Source: Gammaproteobacteria bacterium | GTDB lineage: Bacteria; Pseudomonadota; Gammaproteobacteria; SZUA-140 | Length of the DNA: 44,350 nt | NCBI GenBank assembly: GCA_026982565.1 | Contig: JALSGV010000172.1 | Coordinates: 1-44,350 of the forward strand | Direction: 5' to 3' | In this document: positions 1 through 7,335 of the stretch, piece by piece | How the letters are laid out: every line of letters begins with the position of its first letter | Position numbering within the stretch: the first letter of the stretch is position 1 | Translations under genes and position numbers: made by a program | The notes under the pieces: model-generated | Seen by the model: only the letters and a program-made list of their open reading frames with translations | The model's database searches: none | Told to the model about the DNA's origin: nothing

Positions 1-1874
1 CCTTTGGGCGCCAGGCTGTCGCCGATATTGTACTTGTCCAACTCACAGTCGTCATAAAACAGGCGGAAGAAGTGGCCGAAATTTTCCCTGGATAGGGGCG
101 GTACGCCGCTACCTGACAGCACCGAGACGGTTTTGGCTGCCGCCCAGCGAAGGATGCCAGGCGGGGGAAGCTCTGGCGGGATAAATACCACCACTTCACC
201 TGCATCCAGCACGCCTTCCCGGTTGCAACGCCCTGCGGCCTGGGCGATGGAGTCCAGGCCGGCCAGAGCACGGTAGACCACGGGGAAATCGAGATCTACT
301 CCCGCCTCCACCAGTTGGGTGCTGACCACGCGCACCGGTTCCCCGTTTTTTAGTTTGTCTTTAATTTGGGCGATCACATCGGAGCGGTGCTGCCCGCACA
401 TCAATGCGGAGAGATGGAGCGTGCCCTTGGGGAGCAGGGCGTGCAGCTCCCGGGCGTGGCGGCGGGTGTTGACGATAGCCAGCACTGTCTCGTACCGGGA
501 AATCTTGGCGGCAACATCCTTCCATGAACGGGTGGCATTCAAATCATCGGGCAGCGTTACTTTCACCCGCTCCAGTTTCCGGTAGAGCGCATCGGGATCG
601 GGAATGATCTCCTCGACCTTCTCCAGCCCACGAAGCAGGGTTTTTCCGAAGCTGTCCTGGCGCGTCTCCAGTGCTGGCTGGGTGGCGGTGGAGAACACCA
701 CGGTTACTCCATAGTGTTTCACCAGCAGGTTCAAAACATCCAGCACCGGTTGTAGAAAGTCGGGGGGCAGCAGTTGCGCCTCGTCCAGTACCACCACGCT
801 GCCGACGATATTGTGCAGTTTGCGGCAGCGGCTGGTTCGCGCGGCGAACAGGGACTCGAAGAACTGCACGCTGGTGGTGACAATAATGGGCGCGTCCCAG
901 TTCTCCGCCGCCAGCCGCGATCGCGCCGTTTCCTTATCGGGATCGAAAGCACTGTGGTGTTCGATCACTGCCTCGCCAAAAATACCGCGAAAGATATCAG
1001 CAGTCTGTTCGATGATACTGGTGTAGGGGATTACATGGATGATGCGCCGCTTGCCGTGAGCGATTGCATGGTCGAGCGCGAAGGCCATGCCAGAGAGGGT
1101 CTTGCCGCCACCTGTCGGCACAGTGAGGGAGAAGAAGCCCGGTTCATGGCTCGCTTTGTCGCGGCAGTGGCACAGGATGTCTGCACGCAATCGGTTGACG
1201 GGGGTGTCGGCCTTGAAACGCTGCATGTAGGCATCGAAGGCCTTGCGCAACTCAGTCAGTGCAGAATAAGCACCCCGCCGCCCGGCCTTTTCGCTATCCA
1301 TGAAGGCTTCGGTATCGAGAAAATCGGCATCCACCAGGCAGGAGAAGAGCAGGCGTATCCAGAGGGCGAAGCCCTGCGCTCCACCGGGCACATTGAATGG
1401 GGGGCAGGCGGCGTTACACAATGCAGTGGGAATATCGGCTTTCAACGCTTCCTCAAGCAGAATCTTGTTCTGAAGCCGTTCATGAAGGCTCCTGCCAGTA
1501 CCTTCCTCCTGTTTCGACCAATCAGGCAACCCTGCGTGATGTCCGGCGATCAGGTACGCCAATACCCGGCCATGCACGCCCCATTTCTCGACGCCATGTA
1601 TCGCACCGGCGGTTGAGTGGTCGACTTTCCCCTTTCCCTGTTCTATATGTGCTTCAGGAGCATAGCCGGTCACTTGTTTTATGTAAGCCTGGAAAGTTTG
1701 CCGGTATTTTCCCAGGTCATGCCACCACCCCGCAATTTTCGCCCAATCCCCACTTTCAAAATACTCTGCCATTTCAAAGGCCAAGCTGCCGACCTTGCGC
1801 AAGTGATCCTCAAGACCATGCTCAATCCAACCACCATCGCTGTCCTGTCTTACATGCGCCAAATAAGGCACCAT
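1..1874 (-). CDS. cas3: CRISPR-associated nuclease-helicase Cas3 (N-terminal ~624 residues, runs off left edge)
   Basis: Reading the minus strand from ATG at 1874 gives one open frame to the window edge. Cas3 is the effector of type I CRISPR systems: recruited by Cascade, it unwinds and degrades target DNA. An N-terminal HD nuclease domain is visible (H19; HD at residues 52-53; DHS near 85-87; GHH at 111-113). A superfamily 2 helicase follows, with Walker A PTGGGKT near 253-259 and a DEAQ box at 364-367. Downstream helicase motifs are present, including VNTRRHARELH and QAAGRCNREG. An AGAGGA ribosome site lies about 10 nt before the start. The HD-helicase fusion preceded by a WYL regulator fits subtype I-C best, but no subtype-defining gene is in view. 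The C-terminus and the other cas genes lie outside. Confidence 0.9.
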   Translation of the reverse strand, partial: MVPYLAHVRQDSDGGWIEHGLEDHLRKVGSLAFEMAEYFESGDWAKIAGWWHDLGKYRQTFQAYIKQVTGYAPEAHIEQGKGKVDHSTAGAIHGVEKWGVHGRVLAYLIAGHHAGLPDWSKQEEGTGRSLHERLQNKILLEEALKADIPTALCNAACPPFNVPGGAQGFALWIRLLFSCLVDADFLDTEAFMDSEKAGRRGAYSALTELRKAFDAYMQRFKADTPVNRLRADILCHCRDKASHEPGFFSLTVPTGGGKTLSGMAFALDHAIAHGKRRIIHVIPYTSIIEQTADIFRGIFGEAVIEHHSAFDPDKETARSRLAAENWDAPIIVTTSVQFFESLFAARTSRCRKLHNIVGSVVVLDEAQLLPPDFLQPVLDVLNLLVKHYGVTVVFSTATQPALETRQDSFGKTLLRGLEKVEEIIPDPDALYRKLERVKVTLPDDLNATRSWKDVAAKISRYETVLAIVNTRRHARELHALLPKGTLHLSALMCGQHRSDVIAQIKDKLKNGEPVRVVSTQLVEAGVDLDFPVVYRALAGLDSIAQAAGRCNREGVLDAGEVVVFIPPELPPPGILRWAAAKTVSVLSGSGVPPLSRENFGHFFRLFYDDCELDKYNIGDSLAPK

Positions 1875-1973
1875 CACGCACTAGTCCTCTTTTTCTTTGA
1901 TAACAATCTTTACTGCCAGACCTGTTATGGAAGTCTACAAGGGCTGATATGTCATATGGCGAGACCTCTGAAA

Positions 1974-2942
1974 TTATTTTTTGTATTTCTCCATGGCAGC
2001 ACTGAGCGCCTCCTGCACTCTGCCGCGAAGGGATTGCGGGGCCAGCACTTCGACGTCCGCGCCGTACTTGAGAATATCCATTATAAGTTCACGATCATCC
2101 GAGTAAGGTATCCGCAGTTCATAGCGGCCATCGTCGAGATACCGGCCTAGCTGGTCGGGATGCCAGGACTCCTGTGCCACCCAACGGGCGCGGTAGGCGT
2201 CAAACCGCAGCACGGCTTGCGCATGCGGTTCTCCGGAGAAGATGCCGTAACTGTTGCCGAGGGCCTTGTCGAGTTCCTTGTCGGATATATTCTCCGCCCT
2301 CAGGTGGGTGACATTGACCTTGCGCAGGGTGTCGAGAGAGAAGGTGCGCAGTTCTTTGCGAAAGTGATCGAAGGTATCGAGGTACCAGTTGTCGCGGTAA
2401 TGAACCAGACGTTGCGGCGATACCTGTCGCTGTGTGACTTCGTCACGCCCGCGGTGGTAATGCTCGATGTCGAGACGCCAGCGATCCAGCAAGGCGTGGG
2501 TGATCAGTTCGAAGTTATCCGGGTTGTAGTCGCGCTTGGCCATGGATAACACCCGGATGCGGCGCTTCACCTCGGCTAGGGTTTTATCCTTGTTGGCAAG
2601 GAATTTTCCGATGCGCGCCTCAACCGGCCTGAGGTGATCTTTGAGCACACTTGGCTCCAGGGTGTGAATCAGGTGGCTGAGAGTCACCAGTGTGCGGGCT
2701 TCATTGGCGCTGAACCAGATGCCCGGCAGTTCGAATTTCGGCGCATCCGGATCGAAGTAAAAACCACCCGGGTTGCGACTGGAGCGTATGGGGGCATTCA
2801 GGCGGTCTCGCAGCAGCGCAATGTCGCGCATGATGGTGGAGCGATCAACCTCGAACTCCGCACATAAGCTGGACGCTTTGATCGGCTGGCGTGCCGACTG
2901 CAACCGGCGGCAGATTTTATATAGCCGTTCGATGCCGCTCAC
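1974..2942 (-). CDS. WYL-domain transcriptional regulator upstream of cas3
   Basis: This 322-aa protein has an N-terminal winged helix-turn-helix of the DeoR/YafY type (about residues 1-60, with SSLCAEFEVDRSTIMRDI as recognition region). A central WYL domain contains the NWYL motif, in DNWYLDTFDHFRKELRTF. WYL domains are ligand-sensing regulators often found beside CRISPR and other defence genes. It lies on the same strand as cas3 with a 99-nt gap, so it probably heads or controls the cas operon; the direction of control (repression or activation) cannot be told. The family assignment is firm; the regulatory target is inferred from position. Confidence 0.85.
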   Translation of the reverse strand: MSGIERLYKICRRLQSARQPIKASSLCAEFEVDRSTIMRDIALLRDRLNAPIRSSRNPGGFYFDPDAPKFELPGIWFSANEARTLVTLSHLIHTLEPSVLKDHLRPVEARIGKFLANKDKTLAEVKRRIRVLSMAKRDYNPDNFELITHALLDRWRLDIEHYHRGRDEVTQRQVSPQRLVHYRDNWYLDTFDHFRKELRTFSLDTLRKVNVTHLRAENISDKELDKALGNSYGIFSGEPHAQAVLRFDAYRARWVAQESWHPDQLGRYLDDGRYELRIPYSDDRELIMDILKYGADVEVLAPQSLRGRVQEALSAAMEKYKK

Positions 2943-3208
2943 CGGAGCAGCTCCGAACTATCCGGGAAATGTTTTGACGCCCTGCTTATATGAGCCGGTA
3001 TTCCGTAGGTGTCGGTAATTCTATAGCGCTGTAATCTCAGGAACTGCGCTAGTGCGCATGGTGCAGGCGACATAATCGGCATCCTTGCGATACTGGGTTT
3101 GCGTACAGTTTATCGCCCGTGAGCTGCCTTAAGCAAAACCGAATATCATTGGGATATTATGAGACCTTCAAATCTTTGTCGAACCTGATAACTTGTACCA
3201 CTATTCAG
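2943..3208. other. Intergenic leader of the WYL regulator
   Basis: No gene, CRISPR repeat or convincing terminator is seen here. It must carry the promoter of the regulator, but no clear -35/-10 pair stands out. Confidence 0.4.
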
Positions 3209-3494
3209 TTATTAACCCGGCAACCATATATATCGTATTCAGCCATTGCGTGCCGGTTCGCTGCAAGACGGCGAAAGGCCGCTGTAGTCATTCTACAGCA
3301 AGTTTCGCCAACGCAGTCAGCGGGCCGGCACGCAATGGCCTGTCCTTTGATTTCAATCTGTCAGGGACTTCAGGCCTGCACTGGTACGGCGTTGCGGCGC
3401 TTGCCAATGGAATCACCATTGCCTGCACACCGCGCCTTGTTCCAGCGCAGGCCTGAAGTCCTGAATACGATATATATGGTTGCCGGGTTAATAA
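3209..3494. mobile_element. 286-bp multi-arm palindromic element with 34-bp perfect terminal inverted repeats
   Basis: The ends 3209-3242 and 3461-3494 are perfect 34-bp inverted repeats beginning TTATTAACCCGGCAAC. Inside are two more nested palindromes. One pairs 3242-3256 with 3325-3339 and holds inner stems 3270-3276/3303-3309 and 3281-3287/3293-3299. The other pairs 3365-3379 with 3447-3461 and holds CAATGG/CCATTG at 3405-3421. A single strand would fold into a three-way junction with two long arms. No credible protein is encoded. It resembles a MITE or a compound REP-type element. A 42-bp palindrome made of the same end sequence lies at 19676-19717. Confidence 0.8.
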
Positions 3495-3596
3495 GTTCCT
3501 TCTTCCCTGTAAGAGGGATCTCAGTATCCGAGTGGGTATATAAGGTCAGAATGAGGTCGGGGGGGATAGTTGCCTTAACAATTTGGTTTATAAACA

Positions 3597-3851
3597 CTAT
3601 TTCCCGATACAAAACTCCCCGAAGATCCTCCCCAGCAGATCATCGGCGGTCACCTCTCCCGTGATCTCTCCCAGGGCCGCCTGGGCCAGGCGCAGGTCTT
3701 CGGCCAGCAGTTCTCCGGCCTGGTGCCGTTCCAGTTGCTGCTGGCCGTGGCCGACGTGCTACTGACGGGCACGTTGCAGGGCGTCGAGGTGGCGGCGGCG
3801 CGCCATGAAGCTGCCCTCGCCCGGGTCGTGGTAGCCCATGCATGCCTTGAG
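3597..3851 (-). pseudogene. Duplicated, diverged 3' end of mnmE (fragment)
   Basis: These 255 bp match the last 252 bp of mnmE (7833-8084) in the same orientation, with roughly ten substitutions and one 3-bp insertion. The insertion adds an in-frame TAG (...RARQ-stop-HVGHG...). The reading frame still ends in FCIGK-stop, here with TAG instead of TGA. Most differences are synonymous third-position changes (TGT/TGC, GAT/GAC, GAG/GAA, CGT/CGC); two codons differ in sense (R/H and D/N). So the two copies diverged under selection in separate lineages rather than by recent local duplication. Homology stops exactly at a CCTGAATCCGTGG motif (3852). It is not expected to be expressed as protein. Confidence 0.9.
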
Positions 3852-3892
3852 CCTGAATCCGTGGGTTCAGTTGAGGTGAATGGTGTGGGCTT

Positions 3893-4336
3893 TCACGGTG
3901 TCAGCAGCGCCTTGTCGCCGGAGGCGAAGGCGCGGAGATAACCCTGACCGCCGTAGTTGAGTATCTTGCCATCGTCGGTGATGAGGATCAGGCCGAGATG
4001 GCGCGCGGTGGCGACGATGAGGCAATCGGCGGGATCGGCATGAAATCCAGCGGGCAGCCGGTGTGCATCGATGATCAGCTTTGGCTCCAGCGGCAGAACG
4101 CGCAGGCCAGGCAGGGTGAGCGCCTGTTCCATCCATTCATCGATGGGCATGCCGAGATGCAACCGCCCTTTGGCCGCCAGCATGCTGATTTCCCAAATCG
4201 ACATGATGGAGACATGGAGCCCTCCTCCCGCCATGACGCGGGCATCGATGGCCTCACGCGCCGCGGGTTTCAAACGCCGGTCCGGGATGGCGTACCAGAG
4301 CCAGATATGCGTATCAAGCAGCAGCCCCGCTTTCAT
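3893..4336 (-). CDS. PIN-domain (VapC-like) toxin
   Basis: The 147-aa protein is a PIN-fold ribonuclease of the DTHIWLW subgroup. The first acidic residue lies in LLLDTHIWLW, a second in SIWEIS, further ones in DPADCLIVATA and LITDDG, together forming the metal site. Such toxins cut RNA and are held inactive by a partner antitoxin. The start ATG overlaps the stop of the antitoxin gene by 4 nt (ATGA), so the two are translationally coupled. PIN toxins of this subgroup are commonly paired with Phd/YefM antitoxins, as here. All catalytic acids appear intact. Its RNA target is unknown. It sits next to the mnmE fragment inside the island. Confidence 0.85.
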   Translation of the reverse strand: MKAGLLLDTHIWLWYAIPDRRLKPAAREAIDARVMAGGGLHVSIMSIWEISMLAAKGRLHLGMPIDEWMEQALTLPGLRVLPLEPKLIIDAHRLPAGFHADPADCLIVATARHLGLILITDDGKILNYGGQGYLRAFASGDKALLTP

Positions 4337-4629
4337 TTTTCATCCTCGTCCTGCTGTTTTTCCGCGACGCCCATGCCTTTGTAGAAATGGGCTTCCTCGC
4401 CCAGCGCCGCCTCCCAGTCTTCGCCTTCCATGGGAGCCATGATGTCACCCGTTATTTTGATGGTGTTCTCCATATAGCCGTACCAGGATTTGGGTTCCTC
4501 CGGCTCGATGGGCACCACTTTGGCAATGGGCTTACCGTATTTGGTGACGATGAGGGGCTGGTGGGTCTTGGCCACTTCATCCATTAGTTTCAGACACTTG
4601 GCTTTGAATTCAGTCGCATTGATTTCCAT
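4333..4629 (-). CDS. Phd/YefM-family antitoxin
   Basis: This 98-aa protein has the Phd/YefM DNA-binding fold at its N-terminus (ATEFKAKCLKLMDEVA, then PLIVTKYGKPIAKVVP). Its C-terminal half is acidic and probably disordered until it wraps the toxin. It should neutralise the PIN toxin encoded by the next, overlapping gene and autorepress the operon. Directly upstream are three TGGTCA repeats surrounding a TATAAT box. Confidence 0.85.
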   Translation of the reverse strand: MEINATEFKAKCLKLMDEVAKTHQPLIVTKYGKPIAKVVPIEPEEPKSWYGYMENTIKITGDIMAPMEGEDWEAALGEEAHFYKGMGVAEKQQDEDEK

Positions 4630-4652
4630 GTCACTCTCCAGTGGTCAGTCTG

Positions 4653-4693
4653 ATTTGACCATTATAGACCAAATGACCATTTTTGGATGACCA
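4653..4693 (-). promoter_or_regulatory. Promoter/operator of the toxin-antitoxin operon
   Basis: On the minus strand a perfect TATAAT (plus 4661-4666) lies ~35 nt before the antitoxin start. It is flanked by an imperfect inverted repeat (ATTTGACC at 4653-4660 and GACCAAAT at 4667-4674). TGGTCA occurs three times in the same direction (plus positions 4656-4661, 4674-4679 and 4688-4693). No good -35 hexamer is seen. Overlap of repeats with the -10 fits autorepression by the antitoxin. Confidence 0.55.
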
Positions 4694-4793
4694 GATCGGC
4701 CGCGGGCTGTGTTCCTGCAACGGTGTGGAGAAGAAGGCAAGACCTATTCCCATGACGGAGTACTAGCGAGGCTCCGCCTCAGACCAACAATCG

Positions 4794-4860
4794 TTCACCG
4801 CAGAGACGCAGAGGACACGAAGGAAAAAACAATAAAACGCTGTGATCTCTGTGGTGAGAA
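4794..4860. repeat. Imperfect hairpin repeat (CCGCAGAGACGCAGAG type)
   Basis: TTCACCGCAGAGACGCAGAGG near 4795-4815 is partly mirrored by TCTCTGTGGTGA near 4849-4860. Sequences of this CCGCAGAGACGCAGAG type are common intergenic repeats in many proteobacteria. No coding content. Confidence 0.5.
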
Positions 4861-4893
4861 AATCAGCTGAAAATTTGACCCATTAGTAAAGAT

Positions 4894-5043
4894 CTTGAGA
4901 GTACCGAGTTTTGTCATTCCTGCGGATGCAGGAATCCAGAACCCATTGATTTTCCTGGATTCCCGCCTGCGCGGGAATGACATGAATGCAGTGCTGTGTT
5001 TTATTGTAAATCAGGCAGTTACAGATATCTCGGCACTCTCAAG
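4894..5043. mobile_element. 150-bp MITE-like element, copy 1
   Basis: The element begins CTTGAGAGTACCGAG and ends CTCGGCACTCTCAAG, forming inverted ends. Its core (4913-4981) has two small hairpins, ATTCCTGC/GCAGGAAT and ATTCCCGC/GCGGGAAT, separated by CCCATTGATTTTCC. Related copies lie at 25994-26145 (reversed) and 41720-41851 (left end missing). The tail after the core (GCAGYGCTGTRTTTTA, then the TIR) is also conserved, so the repeat unit is longer than the REP-like core. Confidence 0.75.
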
Positions 5044-5090
5044 TAAAGATGTTGATCACTCAAGGATTCCTAGTAGGGATTTGATGGTTG

Positions 5091-6803
5091 TCACATGCCA
5101 TTGCTCCGGGGACGCGCCTGTTTCGCAGTCTTTACGATCAGGTCAAGGAATTCGCGGACTTCCTCGTCGATGGCATCGGGCACGATGTATTCGGCGAGCC
5201 GGTGGTAGTCGGTTTTGCTCATCAGGTTCGGGAGTTTTTGTTTTTCGTAGAATTTTTTGAACAGCTTGTCGAGAAACTCGCTGCTGGCCTTGATGTTGTC
5301 CGACCAGGGAGAAGGGCTGTCCAATGTAACCAATGCTTGTTCGAGTTCATCGATGGTCTCCCGCATGGTGGTGCGCCATGCACTTCCAAACAATTCACCC
5401 ATCTGTCGCGCCCCTTCGGCGGCGGCATAGGTCTCCAGCACCTCCCGTCGGCAGAGATAATTCTCGATTTCCCGTTTCCGCCACATCCGCTGTGCCAAAT
5501 TCGGGTCATCGGGCAGGTCTTGATCGAGCCGGTCGTATATGGCGATGCCCACCAGGTCGGGTTTGGCTTCCCGCACGCCATAGAAGTGTTCCTGCGCCTT
5601 ACGGGGTTGGTTGGCGACGTAGTGCATATAGGGGCTTTCGAGCAGTGCCTGCGCGGGGTGATCCAGCTTCCGTGCCAGCGCCAGCAGGATCGCAAGGTCG
5701 GTAGAGCCTTCCAGATAGAGCACCCAGCCGCGCTCCTCGGCCAACAGGTAGTGCTCGAAGCCTATTTCCTTGAGCGCCTTGACCGCCTGGCTGCCGCGAT
5801 CATCGATACGATGGGGCTTGCCCACGAAGGCGATCAGAATGTCCCGATCCGCCGCCTCGTTGAGAATCACCTCCGAATGGCTGGCGGCGATGATCTGGCT
5901 GTTGGTCCCGTCGGCGATCTCGCTGAGCACTTGGTAGATCTGCCGCTGGCGAAGGATTTCCAGGTGGGCATCGGGCTCGTCCAGCAACAGCACAGAACCG
6001 GGGTTGGCAGACATGTGGGCCAACAGTAGTAAGGTTTGCTGCTGGCCGCGCCCGCTAGCGGAAATATCAAGTGTTATACCGTTACGATCCTGATAGGACA
6101 TGCGAATGGCGCCCCGCTCTGCAATGTATTCTGGTGCTTCCAGGGTACAACCGAAGAGTTTCTGCATGCGCTCGACAATGGCAGTCCACCGTGCCGCTCC
6201 ATCTTTTCCGGTCAGCACTTGGTAGCACAGGTTACGCAGCACCTCTGCGGTTCGGCCCTCACCCAAACGGACATTGATGGCGCCGGGGTCGAGACGGTCT
6301 TCCATGGCGGCCAACCCCGACATGGGTGGCAGGTAGGCGATATGTACATCCTTGACCTGTTCAGGAACTTCCATGCGATTACCATCGTCGGTACGCAACG
6401 GCCGGCAGTAGAAGGATTCTTCGTTGGCATAATCGAACTCCAGACCGCAAGTCCAGCCCGCCCCCTCGACGACGATGTCAATCAGGATATTTTCGGTGCG
6501 TGGTTTTCCATCGACTCGTTTTCCGCTGCGCACGTGGAGGTCACGCCACAGGAGGTTGGCTGTGGGTACGGGTACGCCCATCAAATCCCGCCGGTTGATG
6601 GTGACGCCGGAACGCTTCTTCGGGATCTTTCCCGTACCACGTTTTTCTACCCAGCGGCGGACGCCAACGTCCCAGAGGGCCAGGGCCTGCAGAGCGGTCG
6701 TTTTTCCTGCGTTGTTGGGGCCAATCATTACCACGCGGTCACCCAGTTCGAGTTCCACCTCGTCGAAGAGCTTGAAATTTCGTATTTTGAGTCTGGTCAG
6801 CAT
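5091..6803 (-). CDS. OLD-like AAA ATPase with C-terminal TOPRIM/DUF4435-like nuclease domain
   Basis: The 570-aa protein has an ABC-type ATPase half: Walker A GPNNAGKTT at 28-36, signature SASGRGQQQ near 248-256, Walker B VLLLDEPDAH at 271-280 and switch histidine ASHS at 307-310. The second half looks like a TOPRIM nuclease: LYLEGSTDLAIL near 362-373 for the glutamate, IYDRLDQD near 422-429 for the aspartates, then REIENYL as in DUF4435 proteins. This arrangement occurs in OLD nucleases, Gabija GajA (similar length) and fused PARIS-type proteins, all linked to phage defence. No GajB-like helicase is nearby. An in-frame TTG seven codons upstream (6824) exists, but ATG at 6803 starts the conserved MLTRLKIRNFK. 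That start lies just past the stop of the DUF1156 remnant. Confidence 0.8.
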   Translation of the reverse strand: MLTRLKIRNFKLFDEVELELGDRVVMIGPNNAGKTTALQALALWDVGVRRWVEKRGTGKIPKKRSGVTINRRDLMGVPVPTANLLWRDLHVRSGKRVDGKPRTENILIDIVVEGAGWTCGLEFDYANEESFYCRPLRTDDGNRMEVPEQVKDVHIAYLPPMSGLAAMEDRLDPGAINVRLGEGRTAEVLRNLCYQVLTGKDGAARWTAIVERMQKLFGCTLEAPEYIAERGAIRMSYQDRNGITLDISASGRGQQQTLLLLAHMSANPGSVLLLDEPDAHLEILRQRQIYQVLSEIADGTNSQIIAASHSEVILNEAADRDILIAFVGKPHRIDDRGSQAVKALKEIGFEHYLLAEERGWVLYLEGSTDLAILLALARKLDHPAQALLESPYMHYVANQPRKAQEHFYGVREAKPDLVGIAIYDRLDQDLPDDPNLAQRMWRKREIENYLCRREVLETYAAAEGARQMGELFGSAWRTTMRETIDELEQALVTLDSPSPWSDNIKASSEFLDKLFKKFYEKQKLPNLMSKTDYHRLAEYIVPDAIDEEVREFLDLIVKTAKQARPRSNGM

Positions 6804-6805
6804 GA

Positions 6806-7012
6806 TCAATACCCTGTAGGCCAACTGTGATTCGCCACGCCATTTTGCTGGAATTCAAGGTTCTTGGCCACCTCCAGCACGAACAACAACGCCCGCGGTC
6901 GCTGCGCCCACCACAGTTGCAACGTGCTGGAGTGGCCGTGGCGGATGGACTTCATCCGCGCCTGCTCGCGTTTGATGTCGTCCAGCGGCAGGGCAGCTTC
7001 GATGAGTTTTCT
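6806..7012 (-). pseudogene. Remnant of a DUF1156 (defence-associated methyltransferase-like) gene
   Basis: The frame reads [20 protein letters not shown], then [21 protein letters not shown]. This is the N-terminal signature of DUF1156 proteins, long DNA-methyltransferase-like proteins found in anti-phage gene clusters. After ~35 residues the family match fades, and the frame stops at 6806, so over 90% of the usual protein is missing. Its natural start is also missing: the upstream side is fused out of frame to a NYN-domain remnant at ~7013. Confidence 0.65.
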
Positions 7013-7335
7013 GGAGCATCGGCCAGCAACTGAACGGCGATATTGACGTCGGTCATCTTCTCTTCGTAGTCCATCCACTGGGTTCCGCATCCGTGACATT
7101 TTCTTGGTTTCTTCAGGTAATGCCCGTAATGGGTGTGGAGATCGTCCAAGGTGGCCAGGGCATCCAGGTAATTGCCCTGGCGCTGCATATCCGCATGGTT
7201 GTTGCCCGCGGCCCGGATTCGGGCGGTAAAATAATGCAATGCGTCCCGATCAGGATTTGCACGGGCTTTAAGAGATCGGTTGCCAGCGCAACCAGGTCGA
7301 GCCAATAGAACCGCTTCCATCCTTTGTGACAGGCC
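7013..7335 (-). pseudogene. Frameshifted and truncated NYN-domain protein
   Basis: Two frames must be joined to read the family. One gives KGWKRFYWLDLVALATDLLK (about 7326-7262). After a frameshift near 7258 another gives [48 protein letters not shown] and [20 protein letters not shown], ending near 7013. This resembles NYN-domain (PIN-like RNase) proteins. The 5' end that should carry the first catalytic Asp is not recognisable. The domain stops where the GDSD region should begin, at the join with the DUF1156 remnant. A CxxC in the KCHGCG stretch is kept. Confidence 0.6.

Noticed and set aside
774..1616. Long plus-strand open frame of 280 codons
   Set aside because: It is antisense to cas3, which has clear helicase and HD motifs; the plus-strand product is low-complexity and unlike any family.
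3119..3664. Possible small protein genes across the 286-bp element
   Set aside because: The frames simply read through palindromic repeat DNA and the mnmE fragment, with no ribosome sites.
4894..5043. CRISPR repeat candidate (repeated GTCATTCC units)
   Set aside because: There are no regularly spaced repeats or unique spacers; it is a single palindromic element with dispersed copies. No CRISPR array is seen in the window.
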